From the NCBI GenBank assembly GCA_041905525.1, contig JAYRKY010000002.1, positions 124,001 to 188,000 on the forward strand: a DNA stretch of 64,000 bases. Reading direction: 5' to 3'. This DNA is from SHVO01 sp041905525. GTDB lineage: Bacteria; Pseudomonadota; Alphaproteobacteria; Rhodospirillales; Rhodospirillaceae. Below, one piece after another: positions 19,092 to 27,552 of this stretch. A program made the position numbers and the translations under genes. Position 1 is the first letter of the stretch. Every line of letters begins with the position of its first letter. Under the pieces are notes generated by a model that saw only the letters and a list, made by a program, of their open reading frames with translations, was not told the origin of the DNA and ran no database searches.

Positions 19092-19865
19092 TTACGAGTC
19101 GCACCAGGTCGGTTTGCGTTTTTCCAGGAAGGCGTCGATGCCCTCGGCGGCGTCGCGCAGCATCATGTTCTCGGTCATGACCGCCGCGGCATAAGTATAG
19201 GCCTCCTCGGGCGTCATATCGATTTGCCGGTTGAAGGCGTCCTTGCCGATGGCGACCACCCGGCCGGATTTCGCCGCGATCTGCGCCGCCATCGCGCGGA
19301 CGGTCTCGTCCAGCACCGCCGCGGGGACGGCGGCGTTCACCAGCCCGATGCGCACGGCCTCCTCGGCGTCCACCAAGTCGCCGGTCAGCAGCATCTTCAT
19401 GGCGGCCTTGCGGCCTACCGCGCGGCTAAGGGCGACCATGGGCGTCGAGCAGAAAAGGCCGATGTTCACGCCGGGCGTCGCGAAGCGCGAGTCGGCCGCG
19501 CAGACGGCAAGATCGCAGGTGGCGACCAACTGGCAGCCCGCCGCCGTCGCCACCCCGTGCACCTGGGCGATCACCGGCTGGCGCAGCTTGGTGATCGACA
19601 GCATCAGCCGGGCGCAGGTTTCAAAGGTCTGCTGCATGAACGCGCGGCCCGGATTGGCGCGCATTTCCTTCAGATCGTGGCCCGCGCAGAAGGCCGGCCC
19701 GGCGCCGCGCAGGATAACGGCCTTGATGGACGTGTCGGCGGAGATGGCCTCGAACGCGCCGATCAGCGCCGTCATCAATTCCATCGACAGCGCATTGCGT
19801 GCTCCTCCGCGCTCCATCGTCAGCGTGGCAACCCCGTCGGCATCGGTGCGGGACAGAACGGACAT
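19092..19865 (-). CDS. Crotonase-fold protein, ECHDC3-like, lacking both catalytic glutamates
   Basis: 257 residues. The crotonase oxyanion-hole motifs FCAGHDLKEMR and HGVATAAGCQLVATCDLAV are present. In true enoyl-CoA hydratases the two catalytic Glu lie in GGCE and in the PE of FxxPE; here those positions are Gln (AGCQ) and Gly (FATPG). The same replacements and the phrase GVNIGLFCSTP are, from memory, those of the ECHDC3 subgroup. It therefore probably binds an acyl-CoA but may not hydrate it. The ATG at 19865 has AAAGGAG seven bases upstream; the longer open frame runs into the tRNA region and is not coding. No metabolic partner gene sits beside it. Confidence 0.88.
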   Translation of the reverse strand: MSVLSRTDADGVATLTMERGGARNALSMELMTALIGAFEAISADTSIKAVILRGAGPAFCAGHDLKEMRANPGRAFMQQTFETCARLMLSITKLRQPVIAQVHGVATAAGCQLVATCDLAVCAADSRFATPGVNIGLFCSTPMVALSRAVGRKAAMKMLLTGDLVDAEEAVRIGLVNAAVPAAVLDETVRAMAAQIAAKSGRVVAIGKDAFNRQIDMTPEEAYTYAAAVMTENMMLRDAAEGIDAFLEKRKPTWCDS

Positions 19866-19903
19866 GTTTGCTCCTTTAGAGGCGCCCGATCCGGGAAATG
19901 GGT

Positions 19904-20000
19904 GTCTGGAAAGTGGAGCGGGCGAAAGGGATTCGAACGCCCGCAAGCCGCGGCTGCAAGAGCCTAGACTCGAGTGTCGAATAGATTTGGTCTGGAAGAA

Positions 20001-20024
<24 letters not shown>
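19904..20024. repeat. Direct repeat of the tRNA-Gly 3' end plus flank (tRNA relic or att-like scar)
   Basis: Positions 19904-19938 and 19990-20024 are near-identical 35-base direct repeats that differ by small indels and substitutions, offset by 86 bases. The right copy is the last 24 bases of the tRNA-Gly gene plus the ten bases beyond its CCA end. The left copy keeps the acceptor 3' strand, CCA and T-loop, but the T-stem partner is mismatched and no 5' half is found, so it is not a working tRNA. It may be a tandem partial duplication or the scar of an element that once integrated in the tRNA. Confidence 0.6.
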
Positions 20025-20075
<51 letters not shown>

Positions 20076-20354
20076 TCAAAGCTGGGGACAACGTGCCGCC
20101 CCCTCAGGAGAGGGCGGGACTATAGCCATTCCGAAACCCATTGCAAGGCTCCAAAGGGGCAAAATGTCACTTCTTTCGCCCCCTCAAGCGCCTGTCACCG
20201 TTGAAAAAAGCCTTGCCATCCCGGACGGGCCACCACATCTAACGCCTGGAACTTCAAATGCGCGGGTCCCCGGGCTTAAACTCCCCGCCCGCTCCGCCCC
20301 TTGCGCCGGAGCCACGATGGGCCAGGCCCCGGGACCAGATAGGACAGGATTTTC

Positions 20355-21266
20355 ATGCTGATCGGACAAGCCGACGGTGCGGCGCCCGCCCCCAAGGACC
20401 TGATTATCGACACCGATACCGACCGCTTCATGCAGGATGTCATGGAAGCGTCGAACCAGGTGCCGGTCATCGTCGACTTCTGGGCGCCCTGGTGCGGCCC
20501 CTGCAAACAGCTTACGCCGCTGCTCGAGAAGCTCGTGAAGCAGTACGGCGGCAAGGTGAAGCTCGCCAAGATCAATGTCGACGAGAACCAGGACCTCGCG
20601 ATGCAGTTCCGGGTGCAGTCGATTCCCGCCGTGTACGCCTTCAAGGGTGGGCGCCCGGTCGACGGTTTCATGGGCGCGCTGCCGGAAAGCCAGCTCAAGC
20701 AGTTCATCGATCGCCTGACCGGCGGCGGCTCGCCGCTCGACGAGGCGTTGCTGGAGGCCGAAGCCTTCGCCACCGAAGGCAATCACGAAGACGCGCTGGC
20801 AATCTATAAAGAGATCCTCGCCCAGGACCCCTCGCACGTGAAGGCGCTCGCCGGCGCCTTGCGCGCTTATCTCGCCACCGGACAGGACGATATCGCCAAG
20901 CAGGTGCTCGAAAGCCTGCCGGATGCGATGAAGAATGCGCCGGACATTGTCGGCGTGCAGGCCGCACTCGATCTGAAGGCGCAAACCGCGCAAGTGGGCG
21001 ACGGCGCCGAACTGTCCGCGCTTGAAGCCAAAGTCGCCGCCGACCCGAAGGACATGCAGGCGCGCTACGATCTCGCCATCGCGCGTTACGGCGCCGGACA
21101 GCGCGAACAGGCGATGGACGAGCTTCTCGAGATGGTGCGCAAGGACCGCAAGTGGAACGAGGAAGCCGCGCGCAAGCAGCTGGTGAAATTCTTCGAAGCC
21201 TTGGGCCCGACGGACCCCCTCACGGTGCAGGGGCGCCGCAAACTATCGTCCATCCTCTTCGCCTAG
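20355..21266 (+). CDS. cnoX: Thioredoxin-domain/TPR co-chaperone (CnoX/YbbN family)
   Basis: 303 residues. A thioredoxin domain (about 20-130) carries IVDFWAPWCGPCKQL with an intact CGPC redox motif, KINVDENQDLAMQFRVQSIP and the cis-Pro. A C-terminal region (about 140-300) contains TPR-like helices (EGNHEDALAIYKEILAQDP). This architecture is CnoX, which holds unfolded or oxidised proteins for the GroEL and DnaK systems. E. coli CnoX lacks a working CxxC, whereas alphaproteobacterial forms such as Caulobacter's keep it, and this one follows the latter. The LON-domain gene starts two bases after its stop, suggesting a shared transcript concerned with protein quality. Confidence 0.92.
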   Translation: MLIGQADGAAPAPKDLIIDTDTDRFMQDVMEASNQVPVIVDFWAPWCGPCKQLTPLLEKLVKQYGGKVKLAKINVDENQDLAMQFRVQSIPAVYAFKGGRPVDGFMGALPESQLKQFIDRLTGGGSPLDEALLEAEAFATEGNHEDALAIYKEILAQDPSHVKALAGALRAYLATGQDDIAKQVLESLPDAMKNAPDIVGVQAALDLKAQTAQVGDGAELSALEAKVAADPKDMQARYDLAIARYGAGQREQAMDELLEMVRKDRKWNEEAARKQLVKFFEALGPTDPLTVQGRRKLSSILFA

Positions 21267-21268
21267 AT

Positions 21269-21931
21269 ATGCGCAGCCCGATCCAGACGCGCTACGAGGA
21301 TCTTCCGGAAGAGCTGCCGATATTTCCGTTGAGCGGCGCCTTGCTGCTGCCGTGGGGCCGTCTGCCGCTCAATATCTTTGAGCCGCGGTATCTCAACATG
21401 ACACTCGATGCGCTCGGCGCCGGCCGGATCATCGGCATGGTGCAGCCGAACTACGACCGTCCGGACGCGGGTTCCAATCCGCCGGTGTATTCGATCGGCT
21501 GCGCGGGCCGCATCGCCTCCTTCGAGGAGACCGAAGACGGCCGTCTGCTCATTCTTCTGAAGGGGCTGTGCCGTTTTTCGATCGTCAGCGAAGTCGAGGG
21601 CCGCAAAGGCTATCGCCGCGTGAAAGCGGCCTATGAGCCGTTCAAGACCGATCTCGATCCGCCGGCCAATTTCGAAGTGAACCGCGAACAACTGTTCGAA
21701 CGGCTGAAGCCCTATCTTGAGGCGCACGCGATGCCGCTCGGGGTCGATGTGCTGAAGGGCCTTTCCGACCCCACGCTCGTCACTTCGCTGTGCATGGTGT
21801 GCCCGTTCGATCCGCGGGAGAAGCAGGCTTTGCTTGAGGCGCCGACGCTGAAGGCGCGCTATGATGCGCTGCTCGCGCTGCTGCAAATCGCCGCCTTTGA
21901 GGCGAGCGGCATCGAAACGCCGAGACAGTGA
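21269..21931 (+). CDS. LON substrate-binding-domain protein
   Basis: 220 residues that correspond only to the N-terminal (PUA-like) substrate-recognition domain of Lon protease: LPIFPLSGALLLPWGRLPLN, IFEPRYLNM and GRIIGMVQP. There is no AAA+ or protease domain. Such stand-alone proteins are widespread in alphaproteobacteria, and their function is not established. The ATG at 21269 is chosen because the similarity begins there; the longer frame overlaps cnoX. It follows cnoX by two bases and the Trm112-like gene begins 72 bases later. Confidence 0.9.
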   Translation: MRSPIQTRYEDLPEELPIFPLSGALLLPWGRLPLNIFEPRYLNMTLDALGAGRIIGMVQPNYDRPDAGSNPPVYSIGCAGRIASFEETEDGRLLILLKGLCRFSIVSEVEGRKGYRRVKAAYEPFKTDLDPPANFEVNREQLFERLKPYLEAHAMPLGVDVLKGLSDPTLVTSLCMVCPFDPREKQALLEAPTLKARYDALLALLQIAAFEASGIETPRQ

Positions 21932-22003
21932 TGTTTCGGCACTAACGCCGAGACAATCGGGAGACGCGCGGCCGCCGAGGCCGTCAACAAAAGGACTTTC
22001 TCC

Positions 22004-22183
22004 GTGGCCGCCGACATCGACCCCAAGCTTCTCGAGATTCTCGTGTGCCCTCTCACCAAGGGGCCCCTGGAGTATGACCGCGCGGCGGGCGAGTTGATCA
22101 GCAAGAAGGCGGGACTCGCCTATCCGATCCGCGACGGGATTCCCATCATGCTGCCGGACGAAGCGCGGCGGATCGAAGATTGA
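22004..22183 (+). CDS. Trm112-like/UPF0434 (YcaR) small protein
   Basis: 59 residues from a GTG with AAAGGA upstream. The sequence DPKLLEILVCPLTKGPLEYD followed by KAGLAYPIRDGIPIMLPDEA matches the YcaR/Trm112-like family. Eukaryotic Trm112 activates methyltransferases; the bacterial role is less clear. Only one Cys (VCPLTKG) of the usual zinc set is present, common in proteobacterial members. Its stop overlaps the TTG start of the DUF971 gene, so the two are coupled. Confidence 0.88.
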   Translation: MAADIDPKLLEILVCPLTKGPLEYDRAAGELISKKAGLAYPIRDGIPIMLPDEARRIED

Positions 22184-22569
22184 CCTTGGATCACGCGCGG
22201 GATCATGCGCGGCCGGAGCCGGACATTTGGCCCGAGGCGCTCGAGTACGATCCCGCGACTAAAATCCTTCATGTAAGATTCGAAGGCGGCGTTAGCTTCG
22301 CCCTGCCCGCCGAATATCTGCGGGTCGAAAGCCCCTCCGCCGAAGTGCAGGGCCATAGCCCCTCGCAAAAACAAATCATCGGCGGCAAGCGTCAGGTGGG
22401 CATCCGCAAGATCGAACCCGTCGGCAATTACGCCGTCCGGCTGGTGTTCGACGATCTCCACGACACCGGCATCTATTCGTGGCGGTACTTGCATGAACTC
22501 GGCCGCGAGCAGGAGACGCGCTGGGCCGGTTACCTTGCCGCGCTCGATGCGAAGGGTCTCAGCCGCTGA
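22180..22569 (+). CDS. DUF971-domain protein
   Basis: 129 residues. The core matches DUF971, also described as the N-terminal domain of gamma-butyrobetaine hydroxylase: EALEYDPATKILHVRFEGG, LPAEYLRVESPSAEVQGH, EPVGNYAVRLVFDDLHDTG and IYSWRYLHELG. Stand-alone members are small, probably metal- or Fe-S-related proteins, function unsettled. The only in-frame starts are TTGs (22180 or 22186); the first overlaps the preceding stop as TTGA. Its 3' end overlaps the convergent glk stop by 11 bases. Confidence 0.85.
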   Translation: MTLDHARDHARPEPDIWPEALEYDPATKILHVRFEGGVSFALPAEYLRVESPSAEVQGHSPSQKQIIGGKRQVGIRKIEPVGNYAVRLVFDDLHDTGIYSWRYLHELGREQETRWAGYLAALDAKGLSR

Positions 22570-23503
22570 CGGACGCCGCGGCGCGCGCGTCCATCAGCGC
22601 GGCAAGGCCCACCAGCGCCGGGTAGGGATGCGCGATCAGCGCGAGGGGAATGGTGTCCACGTAAGACCCATAGCTTCCTTTGTCCGAAAATCCCGCGATG
22701 AACCGCGCCACATCGAACAGCGGCCCCAGGGCGGGCACAACGCCGCCGGCGATATAACAGCCGCCCTTGGCGCCGAAGATCATCGCCATGTCACCTGCGC
22801 AGGCGCCCAACAGTTCCGAGAAAAAACCCACCGCGTCCAGCGCGGCGGTGTCGTTGGCTTGCGCCAGCGCCGTCACCTCGGCGGGCGTCGCGGCCGCGGT
22901 CTTGCTTCCCGCCACGGCCTGATAGATCCGCAAGAGGCCGCCGCCGGACAGCAGGTCTTCCCATGACGGTGCCGCGCGCCAAAGCGCACGCAGCGGCGAC
23001 GGCGTGCCGCGCGGCATCACCGCAAGCGCGTGGCCGCCTTCGCTGGCAACCACGGTCCATGTCGCGCCATGCGGGGCCAGGGCGCTGACGCCCAGGCCTG
23101 TACCTGGCGCGACCACGACGCGCGCGCCGCTTCCCGCCGCCGCGCTCCGCCATGTCACGATGTCGCCGCTCGCCAGATACGGCAGCGACCAGGCCACGGC
23201 CTCCAGATCGTTGAGAACGGTGAGGCGCGGCACTGAAAGAACGTCCGCTAGTTCAGCGCGCGCGAAGGCCCATGGCAGATTGGTCAGTTTCACCGCCTCG
23301 CCGGTGACAGGTCCGGGCACCGCGATCAGCGCGCGCGTCGGTGTTGCGCCGGCCTCGGCGATCACGTCGGCCAGAAGCGCTTCCAGCGAAGCGAAATCGG
23401 CCGTCCGGCGCAGAAAAACCTGCGGCCAGGGCACGCAGTCCTTCCGGAAGGCAATGCGGGCATTGGTGCCGCCGATGTCGGCAAGAAGGTCGATGTCCGT
23501 CAT
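22559..23503 (-). CDS. glk: Glucokinase
   Basis: 314 residues of the bacterial Glk family. The ATP-binding loop is LLADIGGTNARIAF, the sugar-binding region contains NLPWAF and VLNDLEAVAWSLP, and the second phosphate motif is VVAPGTGLGVSAL with VASEGGHALAV following. It phosphorylates glucose to glucose 6-phosphate with ATP. It is the last gene of the trehalose operon, starting two bases after the otsA stop. This suggests it captures glucose released by the GH15 enzyme and returns it to glucose 6-phosphate, the substrate of OtsA. Confidence 0.93.
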   Translation of the reverse strand: MTDIDLLADIGGTNARIAFRKDCVPWPQVFLRRTADFASLEALLADVIAEAGATPTRALIAVPGPVTGEAVKLTNLPWAFARAELADVLSVPRLTVLNDLEAVAWSLPYLASGDIVTWRSAAAGSGARVVVAPGTGLGVSALAPHGATWTVVASEGGHALAVMPRGTPSPLRALWRAAPSWEDLLSGGGLLRIYQAVAGSKTAAATPAEVTALAQANDTAALDAVGFFSELLGACAGDMAMIFGAKGGCYIAGGVVPALGPLFDVARFIAGFSDKGSYGSYVDTIPLALIAHPYPALVGLAALMDARAAASVSG

Positions 23504-23505
23504 CT

Positions 23506-24879
23506 CTAGGCGGCGGCGAGGGTCTGCATGAAAGAGTCCCGCCAGCGGTCGATGTCATGCTCCTGCACGTTCGCCATCAACGTCCGCCAGCGCGCCTGGC
23601 GTTCCTCCAGCGGCATGTTCAGGCCCTGATGCAGCGCGTCGACCATGCTTTGCTCATCGAACGGATTGACGATCAGCGCGTCGCGCAGTTGCCGCGCCGC
23701 CCCGGCGAACCGCGACAGCACGAGTACGCCGGGATCCTCGGGATTCTGCGCGGCGATGAACTCCTTGGCCACCAAATTCATGCCGTCTCGCAGCGGTGTG
23801 ACAAAGGCGACGGCCGCCGTGCGGTAGAGACCGGCAAGAGTGATGTGGTTGTAGGTCTTGTTCACATAGCGCAGCGGCACCCAATCATAGTCCGCGAACT
23901 CGCCGTTGATCCGACCCAGCAGCCGCTCCAACTCACGCCGCATGGCCCGATAGGCCGAAACCTCCATGCGCGACGGAGGCGCAATCTGCAGGAAGGAAAC
24001 TTTGGCGCGGTGCTCGGGGTATTTTTCCAGAAGCTTGGCGTAGGCGGAAAAGCGGCGATCGATCCCCTTTGAGTAGTCGAGGCGGTCGACGCCGATGATC
24101 AGTTTGCGCCCCGCCAGGCTGTCGACCAGACGCGCGGCATGTTCGCGCGCTTCAAGCTGGGTCGCCATGGCCGCGATGCTTTTGGCGTCGATGCCGATGG
24201 GGAATGCTTTGACGTGGATGGTGCGCCCGAAGCAGGTCACTCGCCCGTCCGGCTCCAACGCGCCGTCGGCTTCGCGAATCACGTAATCGAGAAACGACTG
24301 CACATCCCGGTCGGTCTGGAACCCCACCACATCGTAGGCGAACAGCGCGCGTACCAGCGCGCGATGCTCGGGCAGCGTGATCACCAACTCCGAGGCGGGC
24401 CAGGGAATGTGAAGGAAGAACCCCATCTTCTGGCGTGCGCCGAGGCGCTGCAACTCCGCGCCGAGCGGGATCAAATGATAGTCCTGCACCCAGATCGTAT
24501 CGTCGGCTTCCAAAAGCGGCATCACCGCCTCGGCGAACAGTACGTTCACCCGGTAATAGCCGACGCTGAAGCTGCGGTCGTAGGCGACGAGGTTGGGCCG
24601 GTAATGGCACAACGGCCACAGTGCGCGATTGGCGAAGCCGTTGTAATACTCCTCGTGGTTTTCCTTGCTCAGGTTCAAGGTCGCCAGCGTGTAGTTGTCC
24701 TGGCGGTGCGTGGTGACCTTCGTGCCCTGCGTCTCCTCGACCTCGCCGCTCCATCCGAACCAGAGCCCGCCGAAAGCCTGCAGCGCGCTCGAGAGTCCGG
24801 CGGCGAGGCCGCCCGCCGCGGCGCGCCCGCGCCCTTTCACCGGAGGAACGCGGTTCGAGATAATGACCAGGCGTCTCAT
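23506..24879 (-). CDS. otsA: Trehalose-6-phosphate synthase
   Basis: 457 residues, GT20. The start MRRLVIISNRVPPVKGRG with GLAAGLSSAL, IWVQDYHLIPLGAELQRLG, FFLHIPWPASE, VDRLDYSKGIDRRFSAY, and TPLRDGMNLVAKEFIAAQ are the standard OtsA motifs for binding glucose 6-phosphate and UDP-glucose. It makes trehalose 6-phosphate, the substrate of OtsB encoded upstream in the same operon. The ATG at 24879 overlaps the GH15 stop by four bases (ATGA). Confidence 0.96.
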   Translation of the reverse strand: MRRLVIISNRVPPVKGRGRAAAGGLAAGLSSALQAFGGLWFGWSGEVEETQGTKVTTHRQDNYTLATLNLSKENHEEYYNGFANRALWPLCHYRPNLVAYDRSFSVGYYRVNVLFAEAVMPLLEADDTIWVQDYHLIPLGAELQRLGARQKMGFFLHIPWPASELVITLPEHRALVRALFAYDVVGFQTDRDVQSFLDYVIREADGALEPDGRVTCFGRTIHVKAFPIGIDAKSIAAMATQLEAREHAARLVDSLAGRKLIIGVDRLDYSKGIDRRFSAYAKLLEKYPEHRAKVSFLQIAPPSRMEVSAYRAMRRELERLLGRINGEFADYDWVPLRYVNKTYNHITLAGLYRTAAVAFVTPLRDGMNLVAKEFIAAQNPEDPGVLVLSRFAGAARQLRDALIVNPFDEQSMVDALHQGLNMPLEERQARWRTLMANVQEHDIDRWRDSFMQTLAAA

Positions 24880-26708
24880 ACGATATCCCGCCAGGAGCGC
24901 GACAGCCGCATCGCGCCGTTGATGATCCCGACCAGCGAATAGGTCTGGGGATAATTCCCCCACAACTCACCGGTGGCGGGGTCGATATCCTCCGACAGAA
25001 GACCGACGTGATTGCGGTGATTGAGCATACTGACAAAAACCTCCCGCGCGTCGTCGTCGCGCCCGCTCCGTTTCAAGGCGTCGATGTACCAGAAGGTACA
25101 GATATTGAAGGCCGTGCTCGGCACACCGAAGTCGTCGTGACCGACATAGCGGAAGACGTGATTGCCGCGCCGCAGTTTCTCGCCGACGCCGGTCAATGTC
25201 GCCTGGAAGCGCGAGTCCTCGGCGTTGATCAGTCCCACCTCCGCCATTTGCATCAGACTCGCATCCAACTCGCGGCCGCCGAAGCTGGCGGCGAAGGCAT
25301 TTGTCTCCCCGTTCCAGGCTTTGGTCAGGATCTTCTCTTTCAGTTCGCGGGCGCGCTCGTTCCAGAACAGCGCGCGGTCGGACAGACTCAGGTGCGCGGC
25401 GATGCGCGCCAGGCGATGGCAGCCGGCCCAGCACATCAGGCTGGAATAGGTGTGCACATTGGCGATGGTACGCAGTTCCCACAGCCCGGCGTCGGGAACT
25501 TCGGCGAGCCGGTAGGCGCGGTCGCCGATGATTTCGAGCGCCCGGAAATCCTGCAAGGTGAGGGGGCGCAAAAGACGGCGATCGAAGAAGGCCTGGGTGG
25601 AGGACAGAATCACCTGGCCGTACACATCATGCTGCTTATGTTCATAGGCCTGGTTGCCGACGCGCACCGGGCCCATGCCGCGATAACCCGGCAGCGACGT
25701 GATTTCCCGCTCCGTCAGGTCCTGCTCCAGGCCCAGTCCGTACACCGGCTGCATATGCCGGTCTTCGGTTAGTTCCGGCAGATTGCGCAGATAGGAGAGA
25801 TAACTCTCCATGATATCGACGGCGCCAAGCCGATTGAGCGCGCGCACCACGTAGTAAGCGTCACGCAGCCAACAATAACGATAGTCCCAACAGCGTCCCG
25901 TATTGGCGGCCTCGGGAATGGACGTGGTCATGGCGGCGAGGATGCCGCCGGTTTCCTCATGCCAGCACATCTTCAACGTGATGGCGGCGCGGATGACGGC
26001 GTCTTGCCATTCCACCGGCACGGCCAGCGTTCGCACCCAGTCGCGCCAGTAGCCGTCGGTCGCGGTCAGGAACTCCTCGCAGGTCGCGGCCACGGAACCC
26101 GCCACCGTTTCATCCGGTCCGAGGAAGAGATACATGGGCCGCTCCAGGCGGAACCACGTCTCATGCATGATGTAGGTCACCGGCGCGTCGGTGGTGAGCC
26201 GAAGGGTCTGTGCATCGCCGACGAAACGCAGGTGATTGGAACCGCGCGTGATGGTCGGTTCCGCCGCCCCGTAATCGAAAGTCGGCCGCAGGCGGATGCG
26301 GATGCGCGGCCGCCCCGTGACGGGACGAATGACGCGGATGATGGCGACCGGGCGATGACGGCGGCCGAAACGATTGAAGCGCGGCGCGAAGTCGATCACG
26401 TCCACCGCTTGTCCCGCCGCGTCGTGCAGGCGCGTCACCAGCACGGGCGTATTGGTGAAATACTGCTGCTGCGACGAAGTGAAGTTCTCGATGTCGATGG
26501 CGTAAACGCCCCGCGCTCGCTCGTCTTGCGGACTGATGCCGCCGAGCAGCGCGTTGAATACCGGATCGCCGTCGGGGCGCGGCATGCAGCTCCACACCAC
26601 GCAGGCCCGCTGGTCGATAAGGGCGTTAAAGGAGCAATTGCCGATGACGCCCAGATTCAGGTCAGACAAGGGCAGGAGATGTGAAGGACTAGTTTGCGCG
26701 GCGGCCAT
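24876..26708 (-). CDS. GH15 glycoside hydrolase, probable trehalase or glucoamylase-like enzyme
   Basis: 610 residues. The N-terminal beta-sandwich begins LSDLNLGVIGNCSFNALID with VVWSCMPRPDGDPVF. The catalytic (alpha/alpha) barrel has TSIPEAANTGRCWDYRYCWL, the general acid in GLWELR, and the general base in GLLSEDIDPATGELWGNYPQ. This is the bacterial/archaeal GH15 group that includes proven trehalases of mycobacteria as well as glucoamylases. Its position between otsB and otsA, overlapping both (20 and 4 bases), favours trehalase. No signal peptide is present, so it acts in the cytoplasm. A longer frame upstream of the ATG at 26708 lies inside otsB. Confidence 0.87.
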   Translation of the reverse strand: MAAAQTSPSHLLPLSDLNLGVIGNCSFNALIDQRACVVWSCMPRPDGDPVFNALLGGISPQDERARGVYAIDIENFTSSQQQYFTNTPVLVTRLHDAAGQAVDVIDFAPRFNRFGRRHRPVAIIRVIRPVTGRPRIRIRLRPTFDYGAAEPTITRGSNHLRFVGDAQTLRLTTDAPVTYIMHETWFRLERPMYLFLGPDETVAGSVAATCEEFLTATDGYWRDWVRTLAVPVEWQDAVIRAAITLKMCWHEETGGILAAMTTSIPEAANTGRCWDYRYCWLRDAYYVVRALNRLGAVDIMESYLSYLRNLPELTEDRHMQPVYGLGLEQDLTEREITSLPGYRGMGPVRVGNQAYEHKQHDVYGQVILSSTQAFFDRRLLRPLTLQDFRALEIIGDRAYRLAEVPDAGLWELRTIANVHTYSSLMCWAGCHRLARIAAHLSLSDRALFWNERARELKEKILTKAWNGETNAFAASFGGRELDASLMQMAEVGLINAEDSRFQATLTGVGEKLRRGNHVFRYVGHDDFGVPSTAFNICTFWYIDALKRSGRDDDAREVFVSMLNHRNHVGLLSEDIDPATGELWGNYPQTYSLVGIINGAMRLSRSWRDIV

Positions 26709-27447
26709 CGTTCTTTTCGTTAAGGGTCGTGAGCCAGTCGTGAAGAGCGGCCACCGAGGACAGGCGGCTGCTGGCGGCGGTGGGTGTGCGGGGACCGACG
26801 ATGACGCCATATCCATTGGTCTGCGAAACGGCGATGAACGCCGATTCATCCGTCAGATCGTCGCCGACAAAAACCGGGCGCCGTCCGGCGAAGGGCGGTT
26901 CATTCATATAGGCGGACATCGCGCTCGCCTTGCGCACGGCGGTGGGCTTCAACTCTACCACCATGTTGCCGTCGAGCCGCTCAAGCTGACCGTGAGAGTC
27001 CGCGGCGCACTCCCCGATGATGGCGCGGCACGTCTCGCCCAGGCTCGGTGCGTTCCTGTAGTGAAGCGCGATGCTGATGCCTTTGTCCTCGGCGCGCACG
27101 CCCGGATGCGCGCGGCAAAACACCGAGAGAGCCTCGCGGGCGGGATCGAGAAGGCGCGCGGGAAACTCCACCTGAATGACGTGGCCGAGCGAGGTGCGCC
27201 GTTCCGCGCCGTGGATTCCGGCCACCGCGCGCACGCTGCCTTTCAGGTGCTTATCGATAACGTCGATCGGCCGGCCGGTGATCACGGCCACCGCGCCGTT
27301 CAGGCGCCAGGCGACCTGCGCCAGCAATTCATTCAGCCCGGGTGCGACGCGCACAGCACTCGGCGACGCCGCGATCTCGACCAGCGTGCCGTCGAAATCG
27401 AGAAATAGCGCTACGTCGGGTGTAAGCGGAGGGGGCTGAACGTCCAT
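26689..27447 (-). CDS. otsB: Trehalose-6-phosphate phosphatase
   Basis: 252 residues, HAD superfamily. Motif I is FLDFDGTLVEIA (nucleophile Asp in DxD), the cap includes VAVITGRPIDVI and GIHGAERRT, and motif IV is PVFVGDDLTDESAF. It removes phosphate from trehalose 6-phosphate. It leads a four-gene leftward operon in which every junction overlaps or is separated by two bases. Upstream is a 105-base gap to the UbiH-type gene, where the operon promoter may lie. Confidence 0.95.
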   Translation of the reverse strand: MDVQPPPLTPDVALFLDFDGTLVEIAASPSAVRVAPGLNELLAQVAWRLNGAVAVITGRPIDVIDKHLKGSVRAVAGIHGAERRTSLGHVIQVEFPARLLDPAREALSVFCRAHPGVRAEDKGISIALHYRNAPSLGETCRAIIGECAADSHGQLERLDGNMVVELKPTAVRKASAMSAYMNEPPFAGRRPVFVGDDLTDESAFIAVSQTNGYGVIVGPRTPTAASSRLSSVAALHDWLTTLNEKNDGRRAN

Positions 27448-27552
27448 GCGGCTCGCATGCTGATATGGGATGTCGGACCATAACGCACGAACTGCGCGAA
27501 GTGTTCGCCCAAAGGCGCTTGAATGATCCGCGAGCGTTTCGCGCGTTACGCG

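Noticed and set aside
17064..19967. 967-residue open frame antisense to gdhB and the crotonase gene
   Set aside because: It is rich in Arg, His, Gly and Val, has no known domain and mirrors the codon structure of the real genes; long antisense frames are expected at this GC content.
19914..19990. Second full tRNA gene beside tRNA-Gly
   Set aside because: Only the 3' strand and T-loop are recognisable; the T-stem mismatches and there is no D-arm or 5' acceptor strand.
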